NCBI GenBank assembly: GCA_003550325.1
Contig: QKWP01000001.1
Coordinates: 745,233-809,232, forward strand
Direction: 5' to 3'
Source of the DNA: Gigaspora rosea
Taxonomy: Eukaryota; Glomeromycota; Glomeromycetes; Diversisporales; Gigasporaceae
DNA: 64,000 bases
Shown here: one piece after another, positions 1 through 11,279 of the stretch
Position numbering within the stretch: position 1 is the stretch's first letter
How the letters are laid out: every line of letters begins with the position of its first letter
The notes under the pieces: model-generated
What the model was told of the DNA's origin: nothing
The model's database searches: none
What the model saw: the letters and a program-made list of their open reading frames with translations, nothing else
Position numbers and translations under genes: made by a program

Positions 1-30
1 TTCTTCGGCCGAATTTTCGGTATAATAAAA

Positions 31-1529
31 AGCTGTTTTCATAATTTCTGGGCTACCCTAAAAAATTTGCTGGATCTATTCTGCCGAAGTCGATAAGTTA
101 TTGTTTTCGTATGAACGGTATAATAAAATAATTGCAGTAATAAAAGCTATTTTTGTTTAATAATGATCATTTTACGATGTCATAACAATAATGCCAACGA
201 TTTTAAATAATGCTTGCCCAACATGTTGGTGTGTTTAGTTTGTACGAAAATTTATGTAAAAAACTGTTCATGTCAACCAATAAACCTTAACAAGAAATGT
301 AAAAAAGGAATCGAATATAAACTAGACTTTTATAAAAATATATTACTTGAACAGGTGGCACTATTAAAAAGTTAAATATGATTATGAATTTATCGACTGG
401 CTTAAAAATGAATCTCAGGTTAGAATTCCAATCGACCAAGATATTATTAATATTTGTCGAGAATGCATGAAGAATTACGATAAACGAAATCAAAATAAAA
501 AATTTTATATGTTTATATTTATTTGTATAATTTTCTTCTTCGACAAGAGACGAAAAATAATTAGAAATAAATAATGCTTTCGTTTGAACGAAAATGGATC
601 TTGCCAAAGAATAGGATCGAAATTTAGTTTAATTTTTTAAAACCAAAATTTCTTCTTCGACTAGAAACGAAAAATAATTAGAAATGAATAAATGAACGAA
701 AATAGTTCTTGCCAAAAAATAGGATCGAAATTTAGTTTAATTTTTTAAAACCGAATTTTTCTTCGACAAGAAACGAAAAATAATAAATGCCTTCGTTCGA
801 ACGAAAATGGATCTTGCCAAAGGATAGGAATTGAAGTTTTATACAATTTTTTAAAAACTAATTTTCGTCGAAAAGTAATTAGAAATAAATAAAGACTTCG
901 TTTGAACGAAAATGGATCTTGTCAAAGAATAGGAATTGAAATTTTACACAATTTTTTAAAAACAAAAATTTCGTTGAAAAATAATTAGAAATGAATAAAG
1001 ACCTCGTTTGAATGAAAATGGAACTTGCTAAAGAATAGGAATTGAGTTTTACATAAATTTTTTTTTATTTTTTTTTTTAAAAAACGAATTTTCGTCGAAA
1101 AATAATTAAAATAAAGGTTTCGTTTGAATGAAAATGGATCTTACCAAAGAATAGGAAATGAAATTTTACACAATTTTTTAAAAACGAATTTTCGTCGAAA
1201 AATAATTAAATAAAGGCTTCGATTGAGCTAAAATGGATTTTCCAAAAAAATAGGAATTGAAATTTTTACAAATTTTTTAAAAATGAATTTTCGTGAAAAA
1301 TAATTAGAAATGAATAAAGACTTCGTTTAAGCGAAAATGAATCGTGCCAATGAAGTTTTACGACTTACAAGTGCAGCAAATATGCGTGTCAATATTGTTG
1401 TATTGTAATATATATAGTCGCCGCTGTTACTGAATCTTATTATTCCCGAAATCAATAACTTATCGACTTCGGTCGAATAGACTCCGGCAAATTTTTTTAG
1501 GGTGGCCCAGAAATTATGAAAACAGCTGT
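31..1529. mobile_element. TIR transposon, first tandem copy
   Basis: Inverted repeats of about 75 bp bound this unit. Positions 31-105 read AGCTGTTTTCATAATTTCTG onward, and 1452-1529 are the reverse complement with few differences (GCTGTTTTCATAATTTCTGG, then ACCCTAAAAAA-TTTGC and CGAAGTCGATAAGTTATTG). Behind the left TIR is a 280-bp block (about 120-400) that recurs at 1530-1793. The rest is a tandem repeat. No transposase is visible, so this is a non-autonomous DNA transposon of undetermined superfamily. Confidence 0.75.
533..1350. repeat. Tandem repeat, ~105-115 bp unit, about 7 copies
   Basis: Each unit contains CGAAAAATAATTAGAAAT, then CTTCGTTTGAACGAAAATGG, CTTGCCAAAGAATAGGAAT and a TTTTTTAAAAA block. 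Copies differ by a few percent to about 20 percent. The array is the body of the TIR element and recurs at 1800-2480. Confidence 0.85.
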
Positions 1530-3676
1530 AGTAAAAGATATTTTTGTATCATAATGATTATTTTACGATTGTCATACAATAATGTCAACGATTTAAATTT
1601 TCGTTCGAATGCTTTTCCAACATGTTTGGTGTACTTAGTTTGTACGATAATTTATGTAAAAAACTATTCATGTCAACCAATAAACCTTAACAAGAAATGT
1701 AAAAAAGGAATCGAATATAAATTAGACTTTTATAACAAATATATTACTCGAACAGTTCCGCTGTTAAAAAAAATAAATATGATCATGAATTGAGATATCC
1801 CAAATTCTTTAAAAATAAATTTTTCGTCTTCGACAAGAACGAAAAATAATTAGAAATAAATAAATGCCTTCGTTTGAACGAAAATGGAATCTTGCCAAGG
1901 AATTGGAATCGAAATTTAGTTTAATTTTTTAAAAATGAATTTTTCATCTTCGACAAGAGCCGAAAAATAATTAAGAACGAATAAATGCCTTCGTTTTGAC
2001 GAATATGGATCTTGTCAAAGAATAGGAATTGAAGTTTTATACAATTTTTTAAAAACAAATTTTCTTCTTTGAAAGAAACGAAAAATAATTAGAAATGAAT
2101 AAAGACTCCGTTTGGACGAAAATGAATCTTGCCAAAGAATAGGAATTTAAATTTAATACAATTTTTTAAAAACGAATTTTTCTTCTTCGACATGAAACGA
2201 AAATAATTAGAAGTAATAAAGGTTTCGTTTGAACGAAAATGGATATAGGAATTGAAATTTAATTCAATTTTTTAAAAACGAATTTTTCATCTTCGACAAG
2301 AAACGAAAAATAATTAGAAGTGAATAAAGGCTTCGTTTGAACAAAATGGATCTTGCCAAAGAATAAGAATAGGAATTGAAATTTAATTCAATTTTTTTAA
2401 ACCAAATTTTCGTTGAAAAATAATTAGAAATGAATAAAGGCTTCGTTTGAGCGCCAAAGGATAGGAATTGAAATTTTACGACTTAAGATATTTAGTCTTA
2501 TTGTAATATATATTAGTCACTGATCTTATTCCCCGAAATCAATAACTTATCGAATTCGGCCGAAATTATCATCGGCAAATTTTTTTAGGGTGTCCCAGAC
2601 ATGTTTAAAATTGACTTGCACAAGATGCACATGTGCAACTACATTGTTATTTGTGCATAAAAACCTAGATAAGTAAATGCACATGTGTGCATTTAAAATT
2701 AATTAAATGATTGCACAAAAAAATAATGTGCAACAAGAATTAAAATTTTTATGCAAAAAAATAATATGCATCAAGAATTTAAAATTTTAATGCACAAAAA
2801 ATAATCAGCCAATCCTTGAGTTAAATGTTAATTTTGTTTTAAGATTTATAGACTGATCTTATTAAGAATACTCGCTCTTTATTTTATTTTTTGGAAGCTT
2901 TAATATAATTAGTGAAATTTAAAAAATATCAATTATTATTTTTTTATATAAATTAGAAAACTTTTTATTAGTACTGTTTTTCATTTTATATACCTATGAA
3001 TATAGCTAATAAATTTGTAATATTTTTATAGAAATGTAAAAACCCCATATTAATAAAATATCAATTGATTTATATAAAATTTTAGAGTAAGTAAAGTAAA
3101 AAACAATACTAATAAAAAGTTATCAATTTGCATAAAAATTTCAGAGTAGATGTATTTTATTTTTTTGAACAATTTTTTTTGTTGCATAAAAGCTGATTTT
3201 AATTATTAAAATTGTAACTTTTCTGATTAAAATCTGTCAACAAATTCTAAAAAAATAGTGTTTATAATATAATTGTGACCATATGAAGGTATTTTTAATA
3301 TAAATAGTATCATATTTTGGCATAATTATATAGCATTTGTGACTATGGAAGAATTATATGGGAGAATAGCTATATTTGTATTAGTTTAGTTGATGGTTTA
3401 ACTTCTATTCTGCACCAATTTAGTTGATAAGATAGTCTCTTTTAGTTAAGCAATAACTAATAAATATAATGATAATTTGTAAATTAAAGATTTTACTATA
3501 TTTACCTACCTCAATAATTTTTTTACATGTACATATGTGCAAGAAAAATTTTTTTATATGCACACATGTGCAATCAATTAAATATTTGTGCACCTAAAAC
3601 CTGTGTATTACTTGCATTTGTGCAAGTAAGTTTGGATCTGAATTTTAAATACTGGTCCCAGAATTTATGAAACAGC
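1530..3676. mobile_element. Second tandem copy of the TIR transposon, interrupted
   Basis: The block after the first right TIR repeats the same order: the 280-bp block (1530-1793, with a 79-codon open frame in the second copy), the ~110-bp tandem repeats (1800-2480), then the right TIR starting near 2525. That TIR is split at 2599 by the hAT-like element at 2600-3654 and resumes at 3655 as GTCCCAGAATTTATG-AAACAGCTGTAA. The two units are direct tandem copies sharing the middle TIR. Confidence 0.7.
2600..3654 (+). mobile_element. hAT-like non-autonomous element, 1055 bp, 8-bp TSD
   Basis: A perfect 8-bp duplication GTCCCAGA flanks it at 2592-2599 and 3655-3662, and removing the insert restores the host TIR. 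Ends are CATGTTTAAAATT and, on the other strand, CAGTATTTAAAATT. Subterminal ACTTGCACAA and TGCACATGTGCA motifs are repeated near both ends. The interior is AT-rich with no coding. A longer copy in the opposite orientation lies at 30535-31915. The 8-bp TSD fits hAT, and the autonomous partner is not seen. Confidence 0.8.
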
Positions 3677-3912
3677 TGTAATTCGCTAAGAATTATTTCA
3701 CAATAAGTTTTTAAAAATTGCTAGTGACAAATGACTTGAATTACTTTGTTGGTGAAAACCACCTATAATTTTTTCATTTTTCAAAATCCCTTTGATCCTG
3801 TTCTGAGTATCACCTAACTTTTCGAAAACTACTTCGCTATTTCTGTATTGAAGTTACAAGCATAGCGAAATAGTTTCCAAAAAGGTAGATAATTCTTAGA
3901 ACAGGATCAACA

Positions 3913-4240
3913 TCTGCAAATTTTATATATAGATATATATCGATTACTAACTGGTAAGATATATATCGATACCTATCACCCCTGCTGATTACTATCGATA
4001 GTGATAGTAATCGATATATATCAATATATCAATTACTATCAATAGTGATAGTAATCGATATATATCGATATATCGATTACTATCATTATCAATAGTAATT
4101 GGCAGGGGTGATGGGTATTAATATATATCGATATATCAATTATAATCGATAGTGATAGTATGATAGTAATCGATATATATCGATATATATCAATATTAAT
4201 CGATATATATCTGATATAATATCAATTAATAATTATTATA
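3913..4240. repeat. ATCGATAT palindrome-saturated block with two outward CAGGGGTGAT ends
   Basis: The block is built almost wholly from ATCGATATATCGAT and ACTATCGATAGTGATAGT. Two hAT-like ends, CACCCCTG near 3977-3984 and CAGGGGTGATGGGTAT at about 4103, face away from each other across about 115 bp of the same motif. No open frame or TSD was found. Confidence 0.6.
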
Positions 4241-4541
4241 TTCACATAATCATGCTTTTTGAATATTTTACAGGTTTTCGCAAGTTTTAGCAATTTAATT
4301 ATAAATTTTTATTTATTTATTGTTATTATATAATATTTTAATTTATTAAATATACAATATTCACAAGTTTTTGCTATTTAATATAAAAATTTTTTTATTA
4401 TATATTATGTTTTAAATATTATATATATTATATATTATTATAAAAAAAATAAAAAAATAAATCGTAATTGGCCGACAACTCTTTCCGACGATCATCTGGA
4501 CCAACTTTTCTATAACAACTGAACTGTAGAAATTTATAGAT
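4241..4541. other. AT-rich spacer
   Basis: TTTATTATA-type low-complexity sequence. No coding or repeat structure is seen apart from homopolymer and TA-rich runs. Confidence 0.5.
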
Positions 4542-4720
4542 AATATGCAACCTCTTACTACAAAACTTCTTTTGGAGTATTCGGGAACAAGAGTTCTACT
4601 CGGGGCAACTGAAAAAGAGCTGAAAAAGAANAATATGCAACCTCTTACTACAAAACTTCTTTTGGAGTATTCGGGAACAAGAGTTCTACTCGGGGCAACT
4701 GAAAAAGAGCTGAAAAAGAA
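4542..4720. repeat. Perfect 89-bp duplication around a single N (assembly join)
   Basis: Positions 4542-4630 and 4632-4720 are identical over 89 bp and are separated by one N at 4631. This is what is expected when two overlapping contig ends are joined without merging. The apparent 60-codon frame across it is an artefact of the doubling. Confidence 0.85.
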
Positions 4721-5662
4721 GTCTTGAAATAGGTCTCCCTAGAGTAAAACACAAAAACTATCAAATAGTAGTTGGTTACTGAATAACCGGAAGTCTTTGT
4801 CATCAGGCTCAAATGTTTTTGAACTTTATGAAAGCTGCATATTTTTCTGTAGACTACAAAACTTACATGGTTTCAAACCCACAAAACAAGTTGGACCTTT
4901 TGGAACTTTTCTCGTCCCTTTGGTCTTTTCGAAATTTTGACAAAGTGGGCATTCTGGCTTACCTCCGGCAAAAGATTGACAATGTTTACCTCTCCCAATT
5001 TGGAAATGCGGCTCCATATTGGAATGAAGTCACGAGTGGATTTTGGCCTTTCGGAATAAACAACAAACGACACGTGTTTGAGGAAACCTTGAAACGAAAT
5101 TTCATTCTAGAATGTTCTTATAGCTGTAGTTTCTTTTATACACCTATCTCTACAGTTTTTTTTAGGTTAGAGGCCATTTTTTCTAGTAATAGTTTTTCGC
5201 CTACATATGATAAATTGAGTTTAGTTAGAGTAGAGACTACTTTTCTTAGTATCATGTAATTTTTAAAATAGTCCACCTGGTGCCGGGGCTTAATTGACCC
5301 GAGGCCTTGCTTTTCTTTTTTCTTTTTTCTATCATTTGTTTTTTCATTTTCTTTGTTTTTTCTTTTTCTTTTTTACCACCTTTTATATATATTTTGCCCT
5401 TTAGTAGTTTAGTTTTTTCCTCCCACTTCCAAGGATATTTCCTCTGGGAAATGCCCTTGTATAGTGGCGCAAGGCTGATAGACTAGTCGGTGTCTCCCGA
5501 GATGCCATGCGGCGATTTGCATTTGGTTTAGTTTAGCTAAATCAGATGATGCCTATGCTGTATTATTCTTTGTATAATGATTTTGTACCATTTTTTATAG
5601 TAGTATAATAAAACCAAAGAGGTCGTATTTGGTGAGTCTCGCCTAAGAGGAAAAAAAAAATA
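4721..5662 (+). mobile_element. Poly-A-terminated retroposon fragment
   Basis: A less AT-rich stretch (than its flanks) ends in a run of A at 5651-5660, preceded by a GGTGAG-T-CTCGCC inverted repeat at 5634-5646 and an AATAAA-type signal (AATAAAACC) just upstream. An open frame at 4813-5259 (148 codons) has no family I recognise, and its reverse strand is partly open too. The structure (truncated start, terminal hairpin, poly-A) suggests a 5'-truncated LINE or SINE-like retroposon on the plus strand. No reverse transcriptase motif is present. Confidence 0.5.
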
Positions 5663-6885
5663 AATCCAAAAAAAATGAAACCAAAAAAAAATTAAAAAAA
5701 TAAAAACAAAAAAAATAAACTATTATATTCTTTATATTTACTCGTATTCACTTATATTCATTTATATTCGCTACTTCTTGCAAAGTGCTAGAAAGTTGGG
5801 TTGTTTTTTTGCAAAGTTCTGAAAGAAGTAAGGAATAAATAAAATAAAATAAAATAAATAAGTAAAAAAACAAACAAAAAACAAAAAACAAAACTGAAAA
5901 AATAACAAAAAAAACAAAAACGAAAAAAATAACCTATTATATTTCGCCTTATTCGCTTATATTCGATTATATTCGTTCATATTCGTGACTTCTTGCAAAG
6001 TACTAGAGATGTTAGAATTGGTGTTCTTATAAAGTGCCAGAAAGTCAAGTCATTTTCTTGCAAAGTTCCGAAAAAAGTAAGAATAAATAAAATAAAATAA
6101 AGTTAAAAAAATAAGTAAAAAAAAAGAAAACAAACAAAAACAAAAATGTAAGCAAACTAAATAAAAAATAAACAAAGCCCCAAATCTCCATTTCGAGTTC
6201 GTGTTTTTGCAATTTAGAAATCGTCAAAGGTTTTCACAAAGTGCTAGAATAAAAAAATTAATAAAAATAAAAAAAAACAAAAACAAAAAACATAAAATAA
6301 AAAAATAAATAAAATGAAACCTTGCAAAAACTTGCAAAACTTGAGGAACTTGCATTCTTGAACTTTCGAAATTGCTAAAGAAAGTAGTTGTCTGTTCCTG
6401 CAAAGTGTCAAAAGGCTGAGTTAGCTTGTGCTAAGTACCGAAAGTCACTGGATTTCTTGCAAAGTACTAGTAGTAAAGTGTAGAAATAAAATAAAAAAAA
6501 TTAAAAAATAAAAAAAAAATATAAATAAAAAAAAACAAAACAAACTAAATGAAACAAAACGAAACTAAATGAAACTAAATGAAACCAAAAAAAACAAAAG
6601 AAAATAAAAAATTAATAGAAGATCTAAATTATAAACAAAAAAAAACAAAGATCTAATCTGATCTTGTAGTACAATTATTAAAAATCATTGAAACATTTTG
6701 AAAATATTAGTCAAACGCGTATTTGATATGATTCAGTTTATAGATCATCCTAAAATATTTTAAATGTATTCAAAGATAAAAGGGTGAGAGAGGTAAAAGA
6801 AAGGATGAAAGGGGTAAAAGGGAAAGAGGAGTAAAAGGAAGAGAGAAGTAAAAATAGGTCGAAACGGCTTTTTTTTTTTTTTTTT
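5663..6885. repeat. A-rich degenerate repeat field
   Basis: Long A-rich runs (AAAATAAATAAAA) alternate with recurring CTTGCAAAGTGCTAGAAAG and TATTCGCTTATATTCG pieces at roughly 5780, 5990, 6045, 6235, 6390 and 6455. No coding is evident. A purine-rich AAAGGGGTAAAAGG-type stretch precedes the N gap at 6886. Confidence 0.6.
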
Positions 6886-6921
6886 NNNNNNNNNNNNNNN
6901 NNNNNNNNNNNNNNNNNNNNN
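6886..6921. other. Assembly gap (36 N)
   Basis: A run of 36 N directly after a poly-T tract, a typical place for sequence to be lost. Confidence 0.95.
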
Positions 6922-6984
6922 TTTGGTAATCCGGGTTGAAATTTTTGTGACGCAGCCAAAACACTATGCAATCGTTAAAGATCT

Positions 6985-7265
6985 GCTAATCGTTATATAT
7001 CGTTTCAAATAATTATAATTATAATCGATTTATAGATATATATCGTTTTTATAACGATTTAATATAAAAAAATGATATATATCAATTATAGATATATATC
7101 GATTTTTATCTAATTAATCGATATATAACGATATTATAGGATATATCGATTATAGATATATATCGATTTTTATCTATTAATCGATATATAATGATATTTT
7201 AATTGATATATAACAATATTATATAATCAATATAAAACGATTAAGTGCTATATATCGATCAATAT
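6985..7265. repeat. ATATATCGAT palindromic block
   Basis: Repeats of ATATATCGATTTTTATCTA and TATATAACGATATTAT in both orientations make this a folded, motif-saturated unit like that at 3913-4240. Terminal sequences are not clear. Confidence 0.55.
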
Positions 7266-7403
7266 CTATGTATAAAATTTTCTGATGAAAGAGGTTTTAG
7301 GAAACGAAAAAATTTTAGGTAGTTCAAAAATTATAAAAACAGCTGTAATTGTCTGTAAAATAAATGTGCCAGCGAATTAATTTTTAGTGAAATGACATGT
7401 TAG

Positions 7404-7860
7404 CAAAGTTATTGTCAATGAAATGCGCACCATCCCATATCATATTATATACAGTATATATTTTTCACCTTTAATTAAATGCGTGGTACATATTATATTA
7501 ATATTCACACAAATACATTAAATTAAAAATTCAAATAACGATTACAATCTCATTACAAGATTACAACAAAACTATTTAACCCAATGTCATGGATTCTATG
7601 TGTACCTAAAATCTACTTTATAATAATAACTTCTATACAATATCTACTCTACATTTACAGTATTACAAGAAGTATTTCTTTATTCAGAATTCTTTAAGAT
7701 TTCATATTCAATATTCTGAGAATCCTTTCAAAATCATCTGCTTTTTTTATCTTTTTCAAAATTTTCTAAAGTTTTTTAATTATTTCCTATACAAATTTAT
7801 GTTTGTTGTATACTATTTTGACTAATATTAATAATGAGAAAAAAACAATCAAACTAAGGC
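7404..7860 (-). pseudogene. Truncated duplicate of the GH9 gene 3' end
   Basis: This stretch matches 19797-20250 closely over about 450 bp, in the same orientation. The copied part covers the last ~110 bases of the GH9 coding sequence and ~330 bp beyond its stop. Read on the minus strand, the coding part gives SLIVFFSLLILVKIVYNKHK, against SLIVFLSLLISATIVYNKHK in the intact gene, so it encodes the C-terminal membrane anchor. The reading frame is then closed by an in-frame stop. Similarity ends abruptly near 7860 inside the last exon, so the catalytic part is absent. It is a dead duplicate, not a second cellulase. Confidence 0.85.
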
Positions 7861-7963
7861 CTTGCAAATAAAATTAATTGCTTCTCATAATATATTAAGG
7901 TTAAAAGATACCCAGGACCTAGTTGTTATTGTTTAAGTATTAAAAAATGTTATATAAATTTTC

Positions 7964-8943
7964 TTTTTTTTTTTTTTTTTTTTTTTTTTTTCTTGGTTAA
8001 TGAGAGTACATATAGCCACACATGCAACTTTTGGTTGCCTATTTTAAGTAGTTCGCCGAAGGTTCTACACTATACGCCGTACCTGTAACCTAACTAGGAG
8101 ATTACCCATTTAAACTCTCTGGTGTCCCCTGTCCTGTATTACCCACCACAATCACACCTACACATAACCTCGTGCTGCTTCAATTGAAGACCACCCAGAT
8201 CGACATTTGCCATACTACTTATACCCTAATTCTATAGATAGTCTAGTAGCATTCCAACTACCGGAATACCCTAGGGAGGGTGTAGTACATACCCCCTAAT
8301 CTTTCTATGTCCCACACATTTCTAGATTAGGCTTTGAATACCTTCGCAATGGCCGAGGCCATCACTAGCAGTCAGGGCTAACCATTAAACCGCACAGTAT
8401 TCTTGCCCTTGCAAGGTTCATTCCAATCCCGATACCTACATCAACCAGTCCTATTACTGATCACTCCCAAACTACCAAACCAGTTAGCCCAGATGGGTCG
8501 TTTTTTCTTGGCTTTAGGTGCCTTTTTTTGGTTAAATTCCCTTGGTTCCTAATTCCGTAGCATAGGACCTTTTCCTCCGGTAGATCTCTGGCGGCCAGGT
8601 TGGTGCCCCACTTGCCCCGGGGTGTTCGTCCAGTTCTTCGGTCTCAAATTCCGGTATCCACAGTATCGTCAAAGATCTTCACTACCTCCTTACTCGGTCT
8701 TGCCAAACGGGTTTCAATTATTCTGGTTCCTTGGATTTGTCTGTATTACGAAACACAACTTTGCCCGAAAGCTCCCATTCAGGATGGTAACCAAGGACTG
8801 CAGGTAATGTACCCAACCAATCGTCGAATAAATGTTACCGGTACACAGGCCTATTTTTCTAAACCGTCTCCAGTGGGATTTGAACTCTAGACCTGTTGCT
8901 TAGGGGGTGACAACTTAACAACTTCCCTAAGTCACCACACCCT
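7964..8943 (-). mobile_element. Long tRNA-headed SINE (~980 bp)
   Basis: The element reads on the minus strand. Its head near 8943 starts GGGTGTGGTGACTTAGGGAA and carries a pol III B box matching GWTCRANNC (GTTCAAATC, within 8875-8885). An A-box-like TGACTTAGGGAAG lies about 50 bases before it. The tail is a 28-base A run (T run at 7964-7991). The body is far richer in GC than the surroundings and has no long ORF. A short hairpin (GCAACCAAAAGTTGC) lies close to the tail. Flanks TATAAATTTT and TATAAAATTTT look like an imperfect target duplication. Confidence 0.7.
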
Positions 8944-9013
8944 TTATAAAATTTTTAAATATATATTTTTATTTATTTTTTTTTTACTATGATTAGAATT
9001 TTTTTTAAATTAT

Positions 9014-9365
9014 TATAGTTGCACAAAGACTTAATAGGGCAGAATTATTTTTTTAAATTGTTATAGTTGTGCAAAGACTTATTAGGCAGAATTTTTTTAA
9101 AAATTGTCATAGTTGTGCAAAGACTTATTAGGACAGAATTTTTTTTTTGAATTGTAATAGTTGTATAAAAACTTATTAGGACAGAATTTTTTTTTGAATT
9201 GTTATAGTTGCACAAAAACTTAATAGGACAGAATTTTTTTGAATTGCATAGTTGCATGAAAACTTATTAAGGCAGAATTTTTAAATTGTCATAGTAGTGT
9301 GAAGACTTTTAGAGCAGAATTTTTTTTAAATTGTGCAAAGACTTATTAGAACAGAATTTTCTTAA
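9014..9365. repeat. Minisatellite, ~46-bp unit, ~7.5 copies
   Basis: Each unit is TATAGTTGTGCAAAGACTTA, then TTAGGACAGAA, then a T run and AATTG. A minus-strand 70-codon frame across it is only the tandem unit translated. Confidence 0.9.
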
Positions 9366-10209
9366 TAAAAAAAGCTGTATTTATTGCATTTCGCCACCTA
9401 TAGTATTCAGTGCCTTTACCTATTTTTTTTGTAGACTTACGTATATTTTTAGCAATACAGAAATCGATTGTTTCATCAATCTTCTGATCAGTAGGCAAGT
9501 AACTACCACGGGTTTTAGTATTTGATTTTTCTTTTTTCTAACATAAAGCTAATTAGTTATTTTGTTTTTTTAAACAAATAAAACTTTTACTTTAAACATT
9601 TAATAAAACTTACTATCTGTATAAAATTTAAGATCAACTTGGATCAAGTAGACAGATAGGTACTATAGCATAGACAGGTATTACAAACTTGGAACAATGT
9701 AGACAGGTACTGAAGACTGGATGAGTGAGTGTTGGCAGATACTACAGACTTGGGAGTATTGGCAGGTGTTAAAGATTTCATTAACCAGATTTTTAAGCCT
9801 TGAATTAATTGCTATTTATTATGGACCTGTGAAAATAAAGGTTCATCAGATTCAAACAAACATATAAGCCTAACAAAAGATATTAAGCAAGAAACTAGCT
9901 TTTATAGTTACAGATTTAAAATAGTAATTGTCATAAAGATAACTGATTATCTTACTTTAAATTTTCCAATATTCTAATTACAATTTTTGATATGAAAATC
10001 AAAAATGGCAAAGCGCAATTGATTTTTTTTTATTTTTATTAAATATTCGTGAATATATATCTTTAAAAGTTACAAAACTTATGCTTACTAAACAAACAAT
10101 TAAACACCCACAGTAATGATACAATATGTTCGTATCAATACTCATAGTTTGTAATAATTTGAATAATTTTCTCCATTTCTTTATCACATGAACAAAATAA
10201 TTAGTGCAA
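9366..10209. other. AT-rich non-coding with short degenerate repeats
   Basis: Contains a degenerate repeat at about 9630-9775 built on AGACAGGTACTACAGACTTG. Otherwise I see no gene. Confidence 0.5.
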
Positions 10210-10930
10210 GACACTTGTGGCAGACGATAACTTTATTATAAGAGAGAAGAAGAAAGCCACTCACTTTATAATGCCTTTGGACTAGAGTATCGTTTAGGTA
10301 CTTCACTAGCACCACAAAATCCACGAGTATTCAATTTACCCATGTCATCAGTTAAATCTCCAAAGTTTCAATATATCTATACACCTGTGACATAATCATA
10401 TAAACACAAAAGATTAGACATCATACCATCTTCACAAACTTTGGCGACATTTGCATCTTTACCTTTATCTTATCTACTTTTGGTTTCACCGTTTCAAGAT
10501 CTTATTCAGTTCATTTTCTACAATTTCATAAAATTTGTCGACAGATTCAATCTCGTGGACTACTTAAAAATCTGGTTCAAGTGAGTTTTCAAAATTTTCA
10601 TTGTCATTTTACAAATTCATCATTACCAAACTAACTATTGCATGCTTTATTTTGTTTTTATCAATTTTCTCTTTACCAACATCCATTTTATACGTTATTA
10701 TTGCACTACTTCATTCAATGCTTTCATTGCCTTTATTGATTCATTCAATATATATCATTCTGATATTAGTCTTCAACTCACATTCGGTTACAATATACGC
10801 TACAACTGTCTTACTCAGTTTTGCTGATTTTTGACGATATTCAAACGCTTTCTTTTCATCTTTATCACATTCGCTCTTTTAAATATTTTCTTGCCAAGAT
10901 CTTCAGGTATGTCTTTGGATTTTTATTAAC
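10210..10930 (-). pseudogene. Unclassified coding remnant
   Basis: On the minus strand several short frames give protein-like, non-repetitive sequence, for example KGKDANVAKVCEDGMMSN and GDLTDDMGKLNTRGFCGASE, separated by stops and frame changes. I do not recognise the family. The composition (balanced residues, Asp/Glu/Lys/Asn-rich) differs from random translations of this AT-rich DNA. It may be a decayed host gene or transposon gene. No complete ORF remains. Confidence 0.35.
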
Positions 10931-11055
10931 AAAAACTAATTGCAAAATTCAGTAAAAGCCTTTAAAGGCTAGACATATAACATTACAACTTATAATATAT
11001 CATACTTTAAATTTTATATGTTTGGAGAACATAGTGAAAGTATTTCATTATTTAA

Positions 11056-11279
11056 TGTCACAAATTAAAATGAAATCAGATTAAAATGAAACTGGGGACC
11101 TCTCTTGCTCACCTTTAAAGCTTATAAAACCTACATATACTCATTTATTAATAACCCTAACCCTAAACCCTAACTCTAATGCTAAAAAATCCCTAAAAAT
11201 GTCCCCTAAAAAATTTTAAAATTTTGCTTAAAAAATAGAAAAATTTCATTTTAATCTGATTATATTTTAATCTGTCACA
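11056..11279. mobile_element. MITE, 224 bp, TSD TTTAA
   Basis: Inverted ends TGTCACAAATTAAAATGAAA and TGTGACAGATTAAAATATAA (other strand) extend about 36 bp with a few differences. The 5-bp direct repeat TTTAA flanks the element at 11051-11055 and 11280-11284. The centre holds a short CCCTAA-type run. Confidence 0.75.
11152..11174. repeat. Interstitial CCCTAA (telomere-like) run
   Basis: TAACCCTAACCCTAAACCCT and adjacent bases give about three units of the TTAGGG telomere motif, inside the MITE. Two to three further units occur at about 28667-28681, and single ones near 12093 and 12510. Confidence 0.7.

Noticed and set aside
1554-1793. 79-codon frame as a host gene
   Set aside because: It lies in the 280-bp block duplicated within a tandem transposon, and the sister copy is not open over the same length.
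4545-4727. 60-codon frame with a perfect internal repeat
   Set aside because: Created by the duplicated contig end around the N at 4631.
9014-9365. Regular repeats resembling a CRISPR array
   Set aside because: Units are contiguous with no unique spacers, and the sequence is eukaryotic. It is a minisatellite.
11152-11174. Telomere end
   Set aside because: Only about three CCCTAA units inside a MITE, with sequence continuing on both sides.
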